Source: Lacipirellula limnantheis
GTDB taxonomy: Bacteria; Planctomycetota; Planctomycetia; Pirellulales; Lacipirellulaceae
Direction of reading: 5' to 3'
Assembly: GCF_007746075.1 (NCBI RefSeq)
Contig: NZ_CP036339.1
Location: 62,001-126,000, forward strand
Length of the DNA stretch: 64,000 bases
How positions within the stretch are numbered: the first letter of the stretch is position 1; every line of letters begins with the position of its first letter. Both the position numbers and the translations under genes were made by a program. Below are positions 17,976 through 26,592 of the stretch, in pieces. The notes beneath the pieces are model-generated. The model saw nothing but the letters and a program-made list of their open reading frames with translations. It ran no database searches and had not been told where the DNA came from.

Positions 17976-18156
17976 GGGAGGGAATTTTAGCCAACGGGCG
18001 GGACCGGTGGGGGATTTTTTATGGTTGGGCGATAGGATGTGCCGGTTTTAGCGACAATCACCCGCCGTTTTCGGTCTGCCAAATGGTCGCGATGCTGGCG
18101 GCGACCGTTCATAATGGAAGGGCGCCGCACCTCAAGCCTCCGGAACAGCTGCCCCG

Positions 18157-19197
18157 ATGCGTCCCCTATCCACTCGTCTCCTGCTCGCGGCAATGCTAGC
18201 AATCGTCGGCTTGCCGCGCTCGGTCGCCTTCGATCTGCAGTTCTCGATCTCCGATCCAGGAGGACAATTCAACGCGAACGAGTTGAACATCCTCAACGCC
18301 GCGCTCGTGCGCGTCGAACGGGTGTGGGAGACCGTGATCACCGGCTACCAGCCGAACATCAGCGTCGGCGCGATTCCGATCAACATTCAACCCACGACCG
18401 CAGGGCTGGCGGCGGCGAACTACTCGGGCACGACTTCTCAAGGCGGGTTCCTGCTGGCGACGCAAGGCTTCGTCAACATCAACGTCAACGAGATTGAGAA
18501 CTTCGCCAACTGGCAAGGCGTCGGAGCCAATGGCCGGAACTACATCGATGAACTGCTGGCGCACGAAGTGGGCCATGTGCTGGGCGTCGGCACGCTGTGG
18601 GTCGCCAACGGCGTCTACTCCACCAATACGTTCCACTACACCGGCCCTCACGGTCTGGCGGCCTATCAGGCTGAATTCAATCAGGCGGCAGCGTTTGTCC
18701 CGGTGGAGAACGCCGGCAACCCCGGCACGCCGAACGCCCACTGGGATCAACTGATGCGCAGCAGTCCGCAGGAGGGAAATCCAAGCGATCCTTGGAGCCT
18801 TGACCCGCGCGTCGGCGTCGTCGACCAGTATGGGCGCGATCGCGGGCTCGAGCTGATGACGGGCGCCATCGATCCCGACTACGGCGAGCCGTTCCTGTCG
18901 CGATTCACCGTGGAGTCGATGCGCGACATGGGCTACACGGTCGCGAAGTTCGAGGACTTCAACGGCGACGGCGCGGTCGATCTGCTCGACCGCAATATCC
19001 TGCTCGCAAACATGGGCGCCACGGGGCTGGAGATCGACAGCATTTCGTTCGGCGACGCCAATCGCGACCGGATGATTACCGCGGCGGATTTGGCGCTGTG
19101 GCAAACTGCTGCGGGCGTGCCGGAACCGGGGACGCTGGCGTTGGCGATATGCGCCATGTTGGGCATGGGGCTCCGCCGGCGGGCGGCGATTGGCTAG
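18157..19197 (+). CDS. Secreted leishmanolysin-like zinc metalloprotease with dockerin-like repeat and PEP-CTERM
   Basis: 346 residues. The signal peptide is followed by FDLQFSI..., then the zinc motif HEVGHVLGVGTLW with H136, E137 and H140. A later NAHWDQLMRSS probably supplies the third His, as in leishmanolysin-type enzymes. ELMTGAIDPDYGEPFLSRFTVESMRDMGY closes the domain. DFNGDGAVDLLDRNIL and DANRDRMITAADLALWQ form a dockerin-like pair, and VPEPGTLALAICAMLGMGLRRR is a PEP-CTERM sorting tail that implies cell-surface delivery and later processing. It is the first of two tandem paralogues. Confidence 0.9.
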   Translation: MRPLSTRLLLAAMLAIVGLPRSVAFDLQFSISDPGGQFNANELNILNAALVRVERVWETVITGYQPNISVGAIPINIQPTTAGLAAANYSGTTSQGGFLLATQGFVNINVNEIENFANWQGVGANGRNYIDELLAHEVGHVLGVGTLWVANGVYSTNTFHYTGPHGLAAYQAEFNQAAAFVPVENAGNPGTPNAHWDQLMRSSPQEGNPSDPWSLDPRVGVVDQYGRDRGLELMTGAIDPDYGEPFLSRFTVESMRDMGYTVAKFEDFNGDGAVDLLDRNILLANMGATGLEIDSISFGDANRDRMITAADLALWQTAAGVPEPGTLALAICAMLGMGLRRRAAIG

Positions 19198-19261
19198 ACG
19201 CGTTTGCGCTAGCGTCATTGGATCTAACAAACGTCCAAGAATTCCCTCACGGTACATCGTC

Positions 19262-20323
19262 GTGCGTCAGCCGCTCGCCATCGTTCTGACGCTGGTTGCG
19301 CTGACGTGGCTTGGCGGATTGCCGCGCGCCGGGGCGTTTGATTTGCAGTTCTCCATCGGGAACCCCGGCAATCAATTCGACGCCAACGAACTGAACATCC
19401 TCACCGCCGCCCTGCTGCGCGTCGAACGGATGTGGGAGACGGTGCTCACCGGCTACCAGCCGAACACCAGCGTCCCGAGCGTGCCAATAGAGATTCGCCC
19501 GACCACGGGCGGGTTGGCTGCCGCCAACTTTCTCACGACGAGCGTTCAAGGCGGATTCACGCTGGCGACAAGCGGCTTCGTTGATATCAATGTCAACGAG
19601 ATCGAGAACTTCGCCAACTGGCAGGGCGTCGGCGCCAACGGTCGCAATTACATCGACGAGTTGCTCGCGCACGAAGTGGGGCATGTGCTGGGCGTCGGCA
19701 CGCTCTGGATCAGCAACGGCGATTATGTGAGCAATACGTTCCAATACACCGGCGTTTATGGGACCGCGGCCTATCAGGCCGAGTTCAATCAGGCGACGCC
19801 GTTCATTCCGGTGGAGAACGCCGGCAACCCCGGCACGCAGAACGCCCACTGGGACCAGCTGATGCGCAGCAGTGTGCAGGAAGGAAATCCGAACGATCCG
19901 TTTAGCCTGTCGCCGCTCGTGGGAGTCACCGATCAGTATGGTCGCGATCGCGGTCTCGAACTGATGACCGGCGCCATCGACCCCGACTATGGCGAACCGT
20001 TTATCTCGCGATTTACGGTGCAGTCGATGCGCGACATGGGCTACACGGTCGCCGAGTTTGAAGATTTTAATGGCGACGGCCTGGTCGATGCCGCCGACCT
20101 CAACATTCTCAAAGCCAACTACGGGGCGACTGGGCTAGAGATCGACAGCATGGCGTTTGGCGACGCGAATCGCGATCGGCGCGTGGACGGCGCCGATTTT
20201 CTGCTGTGGCAGCGGGCGTTCGTGGCGGGCGGGGGAGCGTTGAGCGTGCCGGAGCCTGGAGCGGCGTTGCTCACGTTGGCGGGGATGGCGATCCTATCGC
20301 GGGCGCGACGCAGATCGCGCTAG
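19262..20323 (+). CDS. Second tandem leishmanolysin-like metalloprotease with PEP-CTERM
   Basis: 353 residues from the GTG at 19262. That start gives a signal peptide (RQPLAIVLTLVALTWLGGLPRAGAF) collinear with the upstream paralogue; the in-frame ATG at 19190 would overlap the previous gene and add an unrelated leader. The HEVGHVLGVGTLW zinc motif, NAHWDQLMRSS, the dockerin-like DFNGDGLVDAADLNIL and the tail VPEPGAALLTLAGMAILSRARRRSR are all kept. Most of the mature domain is nearly identical to its neighbour, so this looks like a fairly recent tandem duplication. The stop overlaps the convergent DUF2442 gene by a few bases. Confidence 0.88.
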   Translation: MRQPLAIVLTLVALTWLGGLPRAGAFDLQFSIGNPGNQFDANELNILTAALLRVERMWETVLTGYQPNTSVPSVPIEIRPTTGGLAAANFLTTSVQGGFTLATSGFVDINVNEIENFANWQGVGANGRNYIDELLAHEVGHVLGVGTLWISNGDYVSNTFQYTGVYGTAAYQAEFNQATPFIPVENAGNPGTQNAHWDQLMRSSVQEGNPNDPFSLSPLVGVTDQYGRDRGLELMTGAIDPDYGEPFISRFTVQSMRDMGYTVAEFEDFNGDGLVDAADLNILKANYGATGLEIDSMAFGDANRDRRVDGADFLLWQRAFVAGGGALSVPEPGAALLTLAGMAILSRARRRSR

Positions 20324-20562
20324 ACCGAAGAGTCTACTGGCAGCAGTGAATGCAGGTATTCGGGGGCGAAGTCCGCGCCGTTCTCCCAAGCGACGGTGTT
20401 TCCTTCCAATCGAAATTGTCGAAAGTAGTCGACATTTTGAAGCGGAATGAAGATAGGGCCCGTCAACACGTCCGCGAGGTCGACTTCACCGTGAGCTCCG
20501 TCATTGAACCAAAGGCGAATGCGGTGATCAGTGACATGTTCGGCTTTGACGACGTGTAACAC
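20320..20562 (-). CDS. DUF2442 domain protein
   Basis: 80 residues with a GTG start. The pattern HVTDHRIRLWFNDGAHGEVDL, then GPIFIPLQNVDYFRQFRLEGNTVAWENGADFAPEYLH fits DUF2442, a small family often coded next to DUF4160 proteins and sometimes described as part of toxin-antitoxin-like pairs. It begins 2 bp after the stop of the DUF4160 gene, so the two are probably co-transcribed and translationally coupled. Function unproven. Confidence 0.85.
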   Translation of the reverse strand: MLHVVKAEHVTDHRIRLWFNDGAHGEVDLADVLTGPIFIPLQNVDYFRQFRLEGNTVAWENGADFAPEYLHSLLPVDSSV

Positions 20563-20564
20563 GG

Positions 20565-20825
20565 CTAATTTTCCAAAGGAGCGATGGGGAGCAGGGGTAG
20601 TTCCTGGCGAGCTCTTTGCCAGTTTGTTGCGAGCTCATCTCGACGTAGCTCATGCCAATCAAGAACAGCGGAGAGTGACCTTCTTGGGAACTTCCCTTCG
20701 ACCAACCCGCTGTCAATTTCCATCGTGATTTCATGCTCGCCATACTGTGCATGAAAATGAGGCGGCTCGTGATCGCGATAATACATGCGAATCACGATTC
20801 CCAAAAAACGACAGATTTCGGGCAT
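20565..20825 (-). CDS. DUF4160 domain protein
   Basis: 86 residues. MPEICRFLGIVIRMYYRDHEPPHFHAQYGEHEITMEI is the diagnostic DUF4160 block (FxGIxIxMYYxDHxPPHFHxxY). First gene of a two-gene unit with DUF2442. Often found in mobile or accessory positions; a toxin-antitoxin role has been suggested for such pairs but is not shown. Confidence 0.88.
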   Translation of the reverse strand: MPEICRFLGIVIRMYYRDHEPPHFHAQYGEHEITMEIDSGLVEGKFPRRSLSAVLDWHELRRDELATNWQRARQELPLLPIAPLEN

Positions 20826-20876
20826 CGCTCAATTATACCTCTTTACTTGCGAGAACCGGCATGAAATTCTCGGCCG

Positions 20877-23800
20877 TTACGCCATCTCCGCCCGCGGCTC
20901 GTCCGCCCGCCGGCCGAGGTTGCCGTAGCGGTGGTAGACGTGCGAGAGGCTTTGCTCCTGGAGGTACCAGAGGAGCTCGACGCGGCCGTGAGCGAGGACG
21001 GGGGCGTCGGCGACGTAGACGTATGATTCGGTCGCCGCCGTGCGGATGGCGTCGGGGACGCGCGAGCGATCGGCGTAGCGCAGGCGGCCGACGCTGCCGG
21101 CGCGGAGGGCGTCGGCGAGTTGTTCGTCGGTTTCTTCGATGAACTCGATGGCGCCGGCCCAGCTGTCGGTCAGCGCGTCGAGAAGTTCCACGGCATGACG
21201 CGGGCTTTCGGGGAGGGACGGCGGTTCGCTCACGACGACGCGGCAACCGGCGGCGCGCGCGGCGGCGGCGCGGGCGAAGATTTCCCACGGCGTATCTTCG
21301 GCGGCGACGCGGAGCCGCATGCTCGGCACGGCGAGGTAGCGACGGAGATTGTCTTCGCCGATGAGGCGGAAGTGGTCGTGCGTGGGCTCGAACTCGTCGA
21401 GCATCCAATCGAGATAGCTTTCCATCGCGACTTTGAGTCGCGTTACGTCGGTTGGCGCGAAGAGACGGGGCGTGCGCTCGAAGTCGGCGAGCGCGTTGCG
21501 CAGCGAGTGGAGTTGCTGGCGTCGTTCGGCGACCGATTCGTGCGGGAGGACGAGCGACGCTGGTGGGAAGGTGATGTCGAGTTGTTCGGGCGAATCCATG
21601 TAGCCCGCGGCTCCGCCGGGGGGTTGCGCGACGTTGGGGTTAACACGCTCGCGCGTGGAGGCCGACCCCCGGGCGGAGCCCGGGGCTGCAGTGGCGTCTG
21701 CGAACTCCATCAATGGCGCGACGTAATTCGGGCCGCCGGCTTTGATGCCGGGGCCGAAGGCGCTTTTACCCATGCCGCCAAAGGGTTGTCGCAGCACGAT
21801 GGCGCCGGTCGTAGGGCGATTGATGTAGAGGTTGCCCGCGCGGATCCCCTCCTGCCAGATGCGGTGCTCGCGATCGTCAAGGCTTTCGAGGCCCGAGGTG
21901 AGGCCGTAGCCGGTGGCGTTCACCAGGTCGATCGCGGCGTGGAGGTTCTTCGCGCACATCACGCCGAGCACGGGGCCGAAGAACTCGGTGAGGTGGGTGA
22001 CGCTGCCCGGCTGCACGCCCCACTTCACGCCGGGGCTCACGAGCGAGGCGTTGCCGTCGACGTGGAGCCGCGGCATCACGGCCCACGATTCGTCTTCCTC
22101 GAGTTCCTTGAGCGCTTGTTCCAAATCCCCGCTCGGCGGGCGGATGAGCGGGCCCATCTTCGAGTGAAGCTCCCACGCCGAACCGACACGGAGACTTTCG
22201 ACGGCGTCGCAGAGCGTGGCGCGGAATTTGGGGTCTTCGTAGACCTCCTCTTCTAGGATGAGCAGCGACGTCGCCGAGCACTTCTGTCCGCTGTGACTGA
22301 AGGCCGAATGGAGGACGTTCTTGATCGCCAGATCGCGGTCGGAGAGGGCGGTGACGATCGTGGCGTTCTTGCCGCCGGTTTCGGCCAGGAGGTTGATCGT
22401 CGGCTTGCGGTGAAGCATGTCGAGGGCCGCGGCGGTGCCGCCGGTGAGGATCACGGCGTCGACGGCGTCGTGGCTCACAAGCTGCTGGCCGACGGTGGCG
22501 CCGCTGCAGGGCACGAACTGCAGCGCCGTGAGCGGCACGCCGGCGGCCCAGAAACATTCGCAGAGGGCGTGGGCGATGAGGACCGCGTCGGAGGCGGGCT
22601 TCAAGATCACCGTGTTCCCCGCGGCAAGACCGGCCGCGATGCCGCCGCAGGGAATGGCCAGCGGAAAATTCCAGGGCGAGACGACGACGACCACTCCCTT
22701 GCCGCGAGCGGCGAGGCCGGGCAGTTCGTGGAAATGCTCGGCAGTGCCGGCGTAGAAGCGGCAGAAGTCGATCGCTTCAGAGATTTCAGGATCGCTTTCG
22801 GTGAGAATTTTTCCTCCTTCGGCGAGCATGGCGCCCATCAAGTCGCCCCGGCGGCGGGCAATTTCGTCGGCGACGCGATGCAGAGTGGCGGTGCGTTCGC
22901 CTTGCGAGAGGCTGCGCCATCCGGAGGGATCGTCGGCGGCACAGCGGACGGCGCGATCGGCGTCCACCGTCGTTGCTTGGCGGTAGCGGGCGACGACGGT
23001 GTTGGGGCGTGAGGGATCGAGCGATTGGCGGACTTCGCGATCGTCGTAGTTTTCTTCGCCAGCGATCACGAGGGGGACTTGGGCGGCGTGGTCGCCGTGG
23101 CGGGGGAGCCAGCGGGCGATGATCTCGGCGCCCCAGTCGCTGTTGGCGGGGAGGGACCAGTCGGTGTCGGGGGCGTTGGTGAAGTCTGGTGGACGCGCCG
23201 GGGGCGGGGACGCCCCGGCTCGCGCCAGAATTTTTACTGACTCCTGTTCCCTGACTCCTGACTCCTTGTTGCGGTCCTGCGTGCGCCGCGGCGCATCGCT
23301 CAGCTCTTCCATCGCCGCGAAGCTCGCAACGAAGCCCTGCTCCAGCCGGTTCCAGGTGGCGCCGCCGACTTCTAGGTTGAACGCGTAGCGCAGGAAGTTG
23401 TCGGGCCCCGTGTTCTCGTCGAGCCGGCGGACGAGGTAGCCGATCGCGTTGATAAAGTCTTCCTGCTTGCAGGCAGGGGCGTAGAGGAGCAGGCTTTCAG
23501 CGAGTTCGAACAACGCGCGGCGCTGGTGGTTCGCCATTCCTTCGAGCATCTCGAACTGCACATGATCGAGTCGGCCCGACTGCGCCGCCAGCACTAACCC
23601 GTACGCGAGCGAGAAGAGGTTGTGCGACGCCACGCCGAGTCGCACTGCGGCAAGATTCTCCGGCTGCATGCCAAAGCGGAGCATGCGGTGATAGTTGGCG
23701 TCGGTGTGGAGCTTGTCGCTGAATGTTGCCAGCGGCCAGCCGCGGAGGCTGGCTTCGACGCGCTCCATTTCCATGTTGGCGCCCTTCACGACGCGAATGG

Positions 23801-24749
23801 TCACCGGCGCCCCCCCCTGCTCTACGCGCCGACGGGCCCACTCGGTGATCCGGCGTTGCGTCGCGAACGAGTCGGGAATGTACGCCTGCAGCGCGATGCC
23901 GCCTTGCAGCTTTTCGAAGCCGGGGCGATCGAGGGTGCGCATGAAGACTTCGGCGGTGATCTCCTTGTCGCGGTACTCCTCCATGTCGAGGTACACGAAC
24001 TTCGGCACGAGCTTGCCGTCGTGGCGGCGGAATTTGTATTTCGCCGCGGCGCGGTAGAGCAGCTCCATTCGGTCGCAGAGGACCTCGATCGTATGCTCGC
24101 GAGCGAGCCCGGAGATCTGAGAGTAGATCGTCGAGATCTTCACCGACATCACTTCGATGAACGGCTCCTGCAGCGCCTGCAGATACGATTGCAGTCGCGC
24201 TTGCGCGTCTTCCTCGCCCAGCAGCGATTCGCCGAGGAAGTTGACGTTCATCCGCAGCCCTTCGTGGCGGCGATTTTCGAGATGCTGCCGCAGCAGGTCT
24301 TCCTCGGCCGGCAGCACGACGTTGGCCGTCTCCTGCTGCATCTTTTCCTTCACCAGCGGCATCGCGACTCCTGGCAGGTAGGCCCCGAAAGACTGAAAGC
24401 CCTTCAGCAGCGTGCGGTCGAATGCGCCGAAGAACCGCGGCACTCCTTGCACGTCGAGAATGTGAATCAGCTGGTCGGCCGCCCGCGGCGAGAGGCGGGC
24501 CCGAAACGCCTGGTCGGTGATCTCGACCATCGTCGCCTTGTCGGCCGGCGACTGGATCATCCGATCGAGCTCGGCCTGCTGCCGCCGCTCGGCCGAGGTT
24601 TGCATCTCGCGGGCGGTTCCCTGCAGCTTGCGGGCGATGAGGATCGCGCGTTGGACGTCGCTGGCCGGCGACGTCGGCGTTGCGGCGGGGACCTCGGCTA
24701 GGAGTTCCGCAAGGCGTTGAGACAGGTCGCCGGTAGCTGAGTTCGCCAT
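20877..24749 (-). CDS. putA: Bifunctional proline dehydrogenase / delta-1-pyrroline-5-carboxylate dehydrogenase
   Basis: 1290 residues. Converts proline to glutamate in two coupled steps (FAD-dependent, then NAD-dependent). There is no N-terminal ribbon-helix-helix, so it should not be the self-regulating PutA type. The proline dehydrogenase barrel spans about residues 90-470 (GVPRFFGAFDRTLLKGFQ, RVVKGANMEMERVEASLRGWP). The aldehyde dehydrogenase has NLLAETGGKNA (Glu) and SHSGQKCSATS (catalytic Cys, near residue 820). The end EQSLSHVYHRYGNLGRRADEP is the family's C-terminal block. Two repeat-derived insertions sit in interdomain stretches: residues about 495-520 (23191-23265) and 1020-1050 (21601-21690). 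Both keep the frame open. Confidence 0.94.
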   Translation of the reverse strand: MANSATGDLSQRLAELLAEVPAATPTSPASDVQRAILIARKLQGTAREMQTSAERRQQAELDRMIQSPADKATMVEITDQAFRARLSPRAADQLIHILDVQGVPRFFGAFDRTLLKGFQSFGAYLPGVAMPLVKEKMQQETANVVLPAEEDLLRQHLENRRHEGLRMNVNFLGESLLGEEDAQARLQSYLQALQEPFIEVMSVKISTIYSQISGLAREHTIEVLCDRMELLYRAAAKYKFRRHDGKLVPKFVYLDMEEYRDKEITAEVFMRTLDRPGFEKLQGGIALQAYIPDSFATQRRITEWARRRVEQGGAPVTIRVVKGANMEMERVEASLRGWPLATFSDKLHTDANYHRMLRFGMQPENLAAVRLGVASHNLFSLAYGLVLAAQSGRLDHVQFEMLEGMANHQRRALFELAESLLLYAPACKQEDFINAIGYLVRRLDENTGPDNFLRYAFNLEVGGATWNRLEQGFVASFAAMEELSDAPRRTQDRNKESGVREQESVKILARAGASPPPARPPDFTNAPDTDWSLPANSDWGAEIIARWLPRHGDHAAQVPLVIAGEENYDDREVRQSLDPSRPNTVVARYRQATTVDADRAVRCAADDPSGWRSLSQGERTATLHRVADEIARRRGDLMGAMLAEGGKILTESDPEISEAIDFCRFYAGTAEHFHELPGLAARGKGVVVVVSPWNFPLAIPCGGIAAGLAAGNTVILKPASDAVLIAHALCECFWAAGVPLTALQFVPCSGATVGQQLVSHDAVDAVILTGGTAAALDMLHRKPTINLLAETGGKNATIVTALSDRDLAIKNVLHSAFSHSGQKCSATSLLILEEEVYEDPKFRATLCDAVESLRVGSAWELHSKMGPLIRPPSGDLEQALKELEEDESWAVMPRLHVDGNASLVSPGVKWGVQPGSVTHLTEFFGPVLGVMCAKNLHAAIDLVNATGYGLTSGLESLDDREHRIWQEGIRAGNLYINRPTTGAIVLRQPFGGMGKSAFGPGIKAGGPNYVAPLMEFADATAAPGSARGSASTRERVNPNVAQPPGGAAGYMDSPEQLDITFPPASLVLPHESVAERRQQLHSLRNALADFERTPRLFAPTDVTRLKVAMESYLDWMLDEFEPTHDHFRLIGEDNLRRYLAVPSMRLRVAAEDTPWEIFARAAAARAAGCRVVVSEPPSLPESPRHAVELLDALTDSWAGAIEFIEETDEQLADALRAGSVGRLRYADRSRVPDAIRTAATESYVYVADAPVLAHGRVELLWYLQEQSLSHVYHRYGNLGRRADEPRAEMA
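21601..21690. repeat. Double GC-rich hairpin repeat inserted in frame in putA
   Basis: 90 nt, exactly 30 codons. Left end TAGCCCGCGGCTCCGCCGGG, right end GACCCCCGGGCGGAGCCCGG followed by GGCTGCA. The right end closely matches the intergenic copies at 5971-6053 and 8786-8874. It codes on the minus strand for a Gly/Ala/Arg/Pro linker between the aldehyde dehydrogenase domain and the C-terminal domain. Confidence 0.8.
23191..23265. repeat. Hairpin plus heptamer array inserted in frame in putA
   Basis: A GC hairpin (around GGGGCGGGGACGCCCC) is followed by four consecutive 7-nt words at 23238-23265: TGACTCC, TGTTCCC, TGACTCC, TGACTCC. It codes for a low-complexity linker between the proline dehydrogenase and aldehyde dehydrogenase domains. 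The coding frame stays open. Confidence 0.75.
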
Positions 24750-24809
24750 CCTGATTCTCCTTTGCGGCGGGTCAGATCGTGCCGAAAGGAATTGTATGGC
24801 GATGCATGT

Positions 24810-24882
24810 CAGGCTTTCCAGCCTGAGGGCAGCGCACGACGCCTGCGATGTATACGGCAGCGCCTATCAGGCTGGTAGCCTG
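24810..24882. repeat. Paired CAGGCT/AGCCTG hairpins
   Basis: CAGGCTTTCCAGCCTG at 24810-24825 and CAGGCTGGTAGCCTG at 24868-24882 lie between the CBS-domain gene stop and the putA start. They probably belong to a dispersed repeat type; only this pair is seen in the window. Confidence 0.6.
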
Positions 24883-24884
24883 CC

Positions 24885-25403
24885 CTACACCCGTTGCCGC
24901 GCGGTGAGGTAGGCCAAGATGCCGCGGATTGAGATCACGCCGACGAGTCGTTCGTTATCGTCGACGAGCGGGATATGGCGAAAGCCGCCGACGTTCATGC
25001 GATGGAGGGCGTAGGCGATCTTGTCTCGCGGGCGGAGGGTCGTCGGCGAACTGGTCATCAGCGATCCAACCGGTTTGTCGCGGAGTTTATCGACCTCGAC
25101 GTTTAACCGCAGCAGTGCGTCGCGTTCGGTGAAGATGCCGAGCAGTCGCTGCTTGTCGTCGACGACGGCGACGCAGCCCATTCGTTCGCTGACCATCCGC
25201 CGCAAGACTTCGCCGATCGGGGCCTCGGGGGGAAAGGAAACGGCCGGCCGTGGCTTGAGGATTTCAATCCGGTCGTGGAGTAGGCTCTTCTCGAGAGCCG
25301 TCGTGGCCTGCGGCAGGCTCAGGTCGGTGAGAGGCGCCTGGCACTGCTCGCAGTGATCGGAGCCTTCGAGGTTTTCACAGCCGCAGGCGGGGCAGGTGAG
25401 CAT
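24885..25403 (-). CDS. Zinc-ribbon and CBS-pair protein
   Basis: 172 residues. An N-terminal zinc ribbon (CPACGCENLEGSDHCEQC, four Cys) is followed by two CBS motifs: APIGEVLRRMVSERMGCVAVVDDKQRLLGIFTERD and TLRPRDKIAYALHRMNVGGFRHIPLVDDNERLVGVIS. CBS pairs bind adenine nucleotides or S-adenosylmethionine and often sense energy state. It lies downstream of korB on the same strand, and a second CBS protein lies upstream of korA, so control or tuning of the oxidoreductase is a reasonable inference. A heptamer inverted repeat separates it from korB. Confidence 0.9.
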   Translation of the reverse strand: MLTCPACGCENLEGSDHCEQCQAPLTDLSLPQATTALEKSLLHDRIEILKPRPAVSFPPEAPIGEVLRRMVSERMGCVAVVDDKQRLLGIFTERDALLRLNVEVDKLRDKPVGSLMTSSPTTLRPRDKIAYALHRMNVGGFRHIPLVDDNERLVGVISIRGILAYLTARQRV

Positions 25404-25406
25404 GGT

Positions 25407-25548
25407 GAGTTACGAGTCGCGAGTTTCGAGTTTCGAGCGATAACTCACGGGAATGCCGTCGTGAGCCGCGAACCGCGCGCAACGCAAAGCAAGATGCCGA
25501 TCTCTCCGCATTCGTCTCGCCACTCGTTACTCGCAACTCGCAACTACT
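25407..25548. repeat. Heptamer inverted repeat, GAGTTTC family
   Basis: The left arm has consecutive 7-nt words GAGTTAC, GAGTCGC, GAGTTTC, GAGTTTC (25407-25434). The right arm has CACTCGT, TACTCGC, AACTCGC, AACTACT (25521-25548). The arms are inexact complements separated by about 85 bp. The right end touches the korB stop region. Confidence 0.85.
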
Positions 25549-26569
25549 CCACTGTCCATGTGTCGCCCGAGTTAAACAGCGCCTCTAAATCTCCCTTGCC
25601 CCGTTTCTGAATCGCTTCGTCGATCTGGCCGTTGATGAGCACGTCGTACCGCGGCGCGTCGACCGAGCGGAAGACGCCGATTGGTTCTGGGAAGCCGTCT
25701 TCGTACCGCATCCGGCTGAGCAGGTACGCCAGGCTGGGCTCCGGGCTCCGTTCGTCGTGAAACAGCAGGTCATCCTCGGTGATGCCCTTGCCGAGCTCCA
25801 CCACCTCGGGATTCATGCCGTTGAGACGAATCCCCTTCTCACGCAGCTTGCCGAAGATCAGCGGTTTGCCATGCTGCAGTTCCAGCGTGGTGTCCATCTT
25901 CGTGTCGCGGTCTTTGGCGTAGTCCCAGGCGCCGTCGTTGAAGACGTTGCAGTTTTGGTAGACCTCGACGAAGGAGGCGCCGGGATGCTCGGCGGCGCGC
26001 TTGAGCACCTCGCCGAGGTGGTTGATGTTCGTATCGATCGAGCGGGCGACGAAGGTCGCTTCGCAACCGATGGCGATCGACAGCGGATGGAGCGGATTGT
26101 CGATCGCCCCCATCGGCGTGCTCTTGGTCTTTTGCCCCAGCGGCGACGTCGGGGAGTACTGCCCCTTGGTGAGGCCGTAGATGCGGTTGTTGAACAGCAC
26201 GATGTTGATGTCGAGATTTCGCCGGATGGCGTGCATCAGGTGGTTGCCGCCGATCGACAGGCCGTCGCCGTCGCCGGTGATCACCCACACCTGCAGGTCG
26301 GGGCGAACGCATTTCAGCCCCGTCGCCACCGCCGGCGCGCGGCCGTGGATCGAGTGGACGCCGTAAGTGTTCATGTAGTACGGAAACCGGCTGCTACAGC
26401 CGATGCCGCTGATGAAGACGGTTTTCTCGCGCGGCACGCCAAGGGTCGGCAGCACCTTTTTCATCTGGGCGAGAATGGAATAGTCGCCGCACCCCGGACA
26501 CCAGCGGACGTCTTGGTCGCTGGCGAAGTCGGTCGGTTTCAGGACGGTTAGGGCTGTTTCTATGCTCAT
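25544..26569 (-). CDS. korB: 2-oxoacid:ferredoxin oxidoreductase, beta subunit
   Basis: 341 residues from the ATG at 26569 (MSIETALTVLKPTDF). An alternative ATG at 26632 would begin inside the inverted repeat. RWCPGCGDYSIL is the conserved beta-subunit start. The thiamine diphosphate site is WVITGDGDGLSIGGNHLMHAIRRN with LFNNRIYGLTKGQYSPTS. With KorA it makes acyl-CoA and CO2 from a 2-oxoacid such as 2-oxoglutarate, passing electrons to ferredoxin; exact substrate is not readable. Overlaps no other gene and follows korA after 126 bp. Confidence 0.94.
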   Translation of the reverse strand: MSIETALTVLKPTDFASDQDVRWCPGCGDYSILAQMKKVLPTLGVPREKTVFISGIGCSSRFPYYMNTYGVHSIHGRAPAVATGLKCVRPDLQVWVITGDGDGLSIGGNHLMHAIRRNLDINIVLFNNRIYGLTKGQYSPTSPLGQKTKSTPMGAIDNPLHPLSIAIGCEATFVARSIDTNINHLGEVLKRAAEHPGASFVEVYQNCNVFNDGAWDYAKDRDTKMDTTLELQHGKPLIFGKLREKGIRLNGMNPEVVELGKGITEDDLLFHDERSPEPSLAYLLSRMRYEDGFPEPIGVFRSVDAPRYDVLINGQIDEAIQKRGKGDLEALFNSGDTWTVE

Positions 26570-26592
26570 GGTTTTTTTGCTTCGAAGAGATG

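Noticed and set aside
16311..17990. 559-residue open frame on the plus strand
   Set aside because: Antisense of recQ. High GC keeps the opposite strand open; the sequence is Arg/Ala/Val-rich without motifs.
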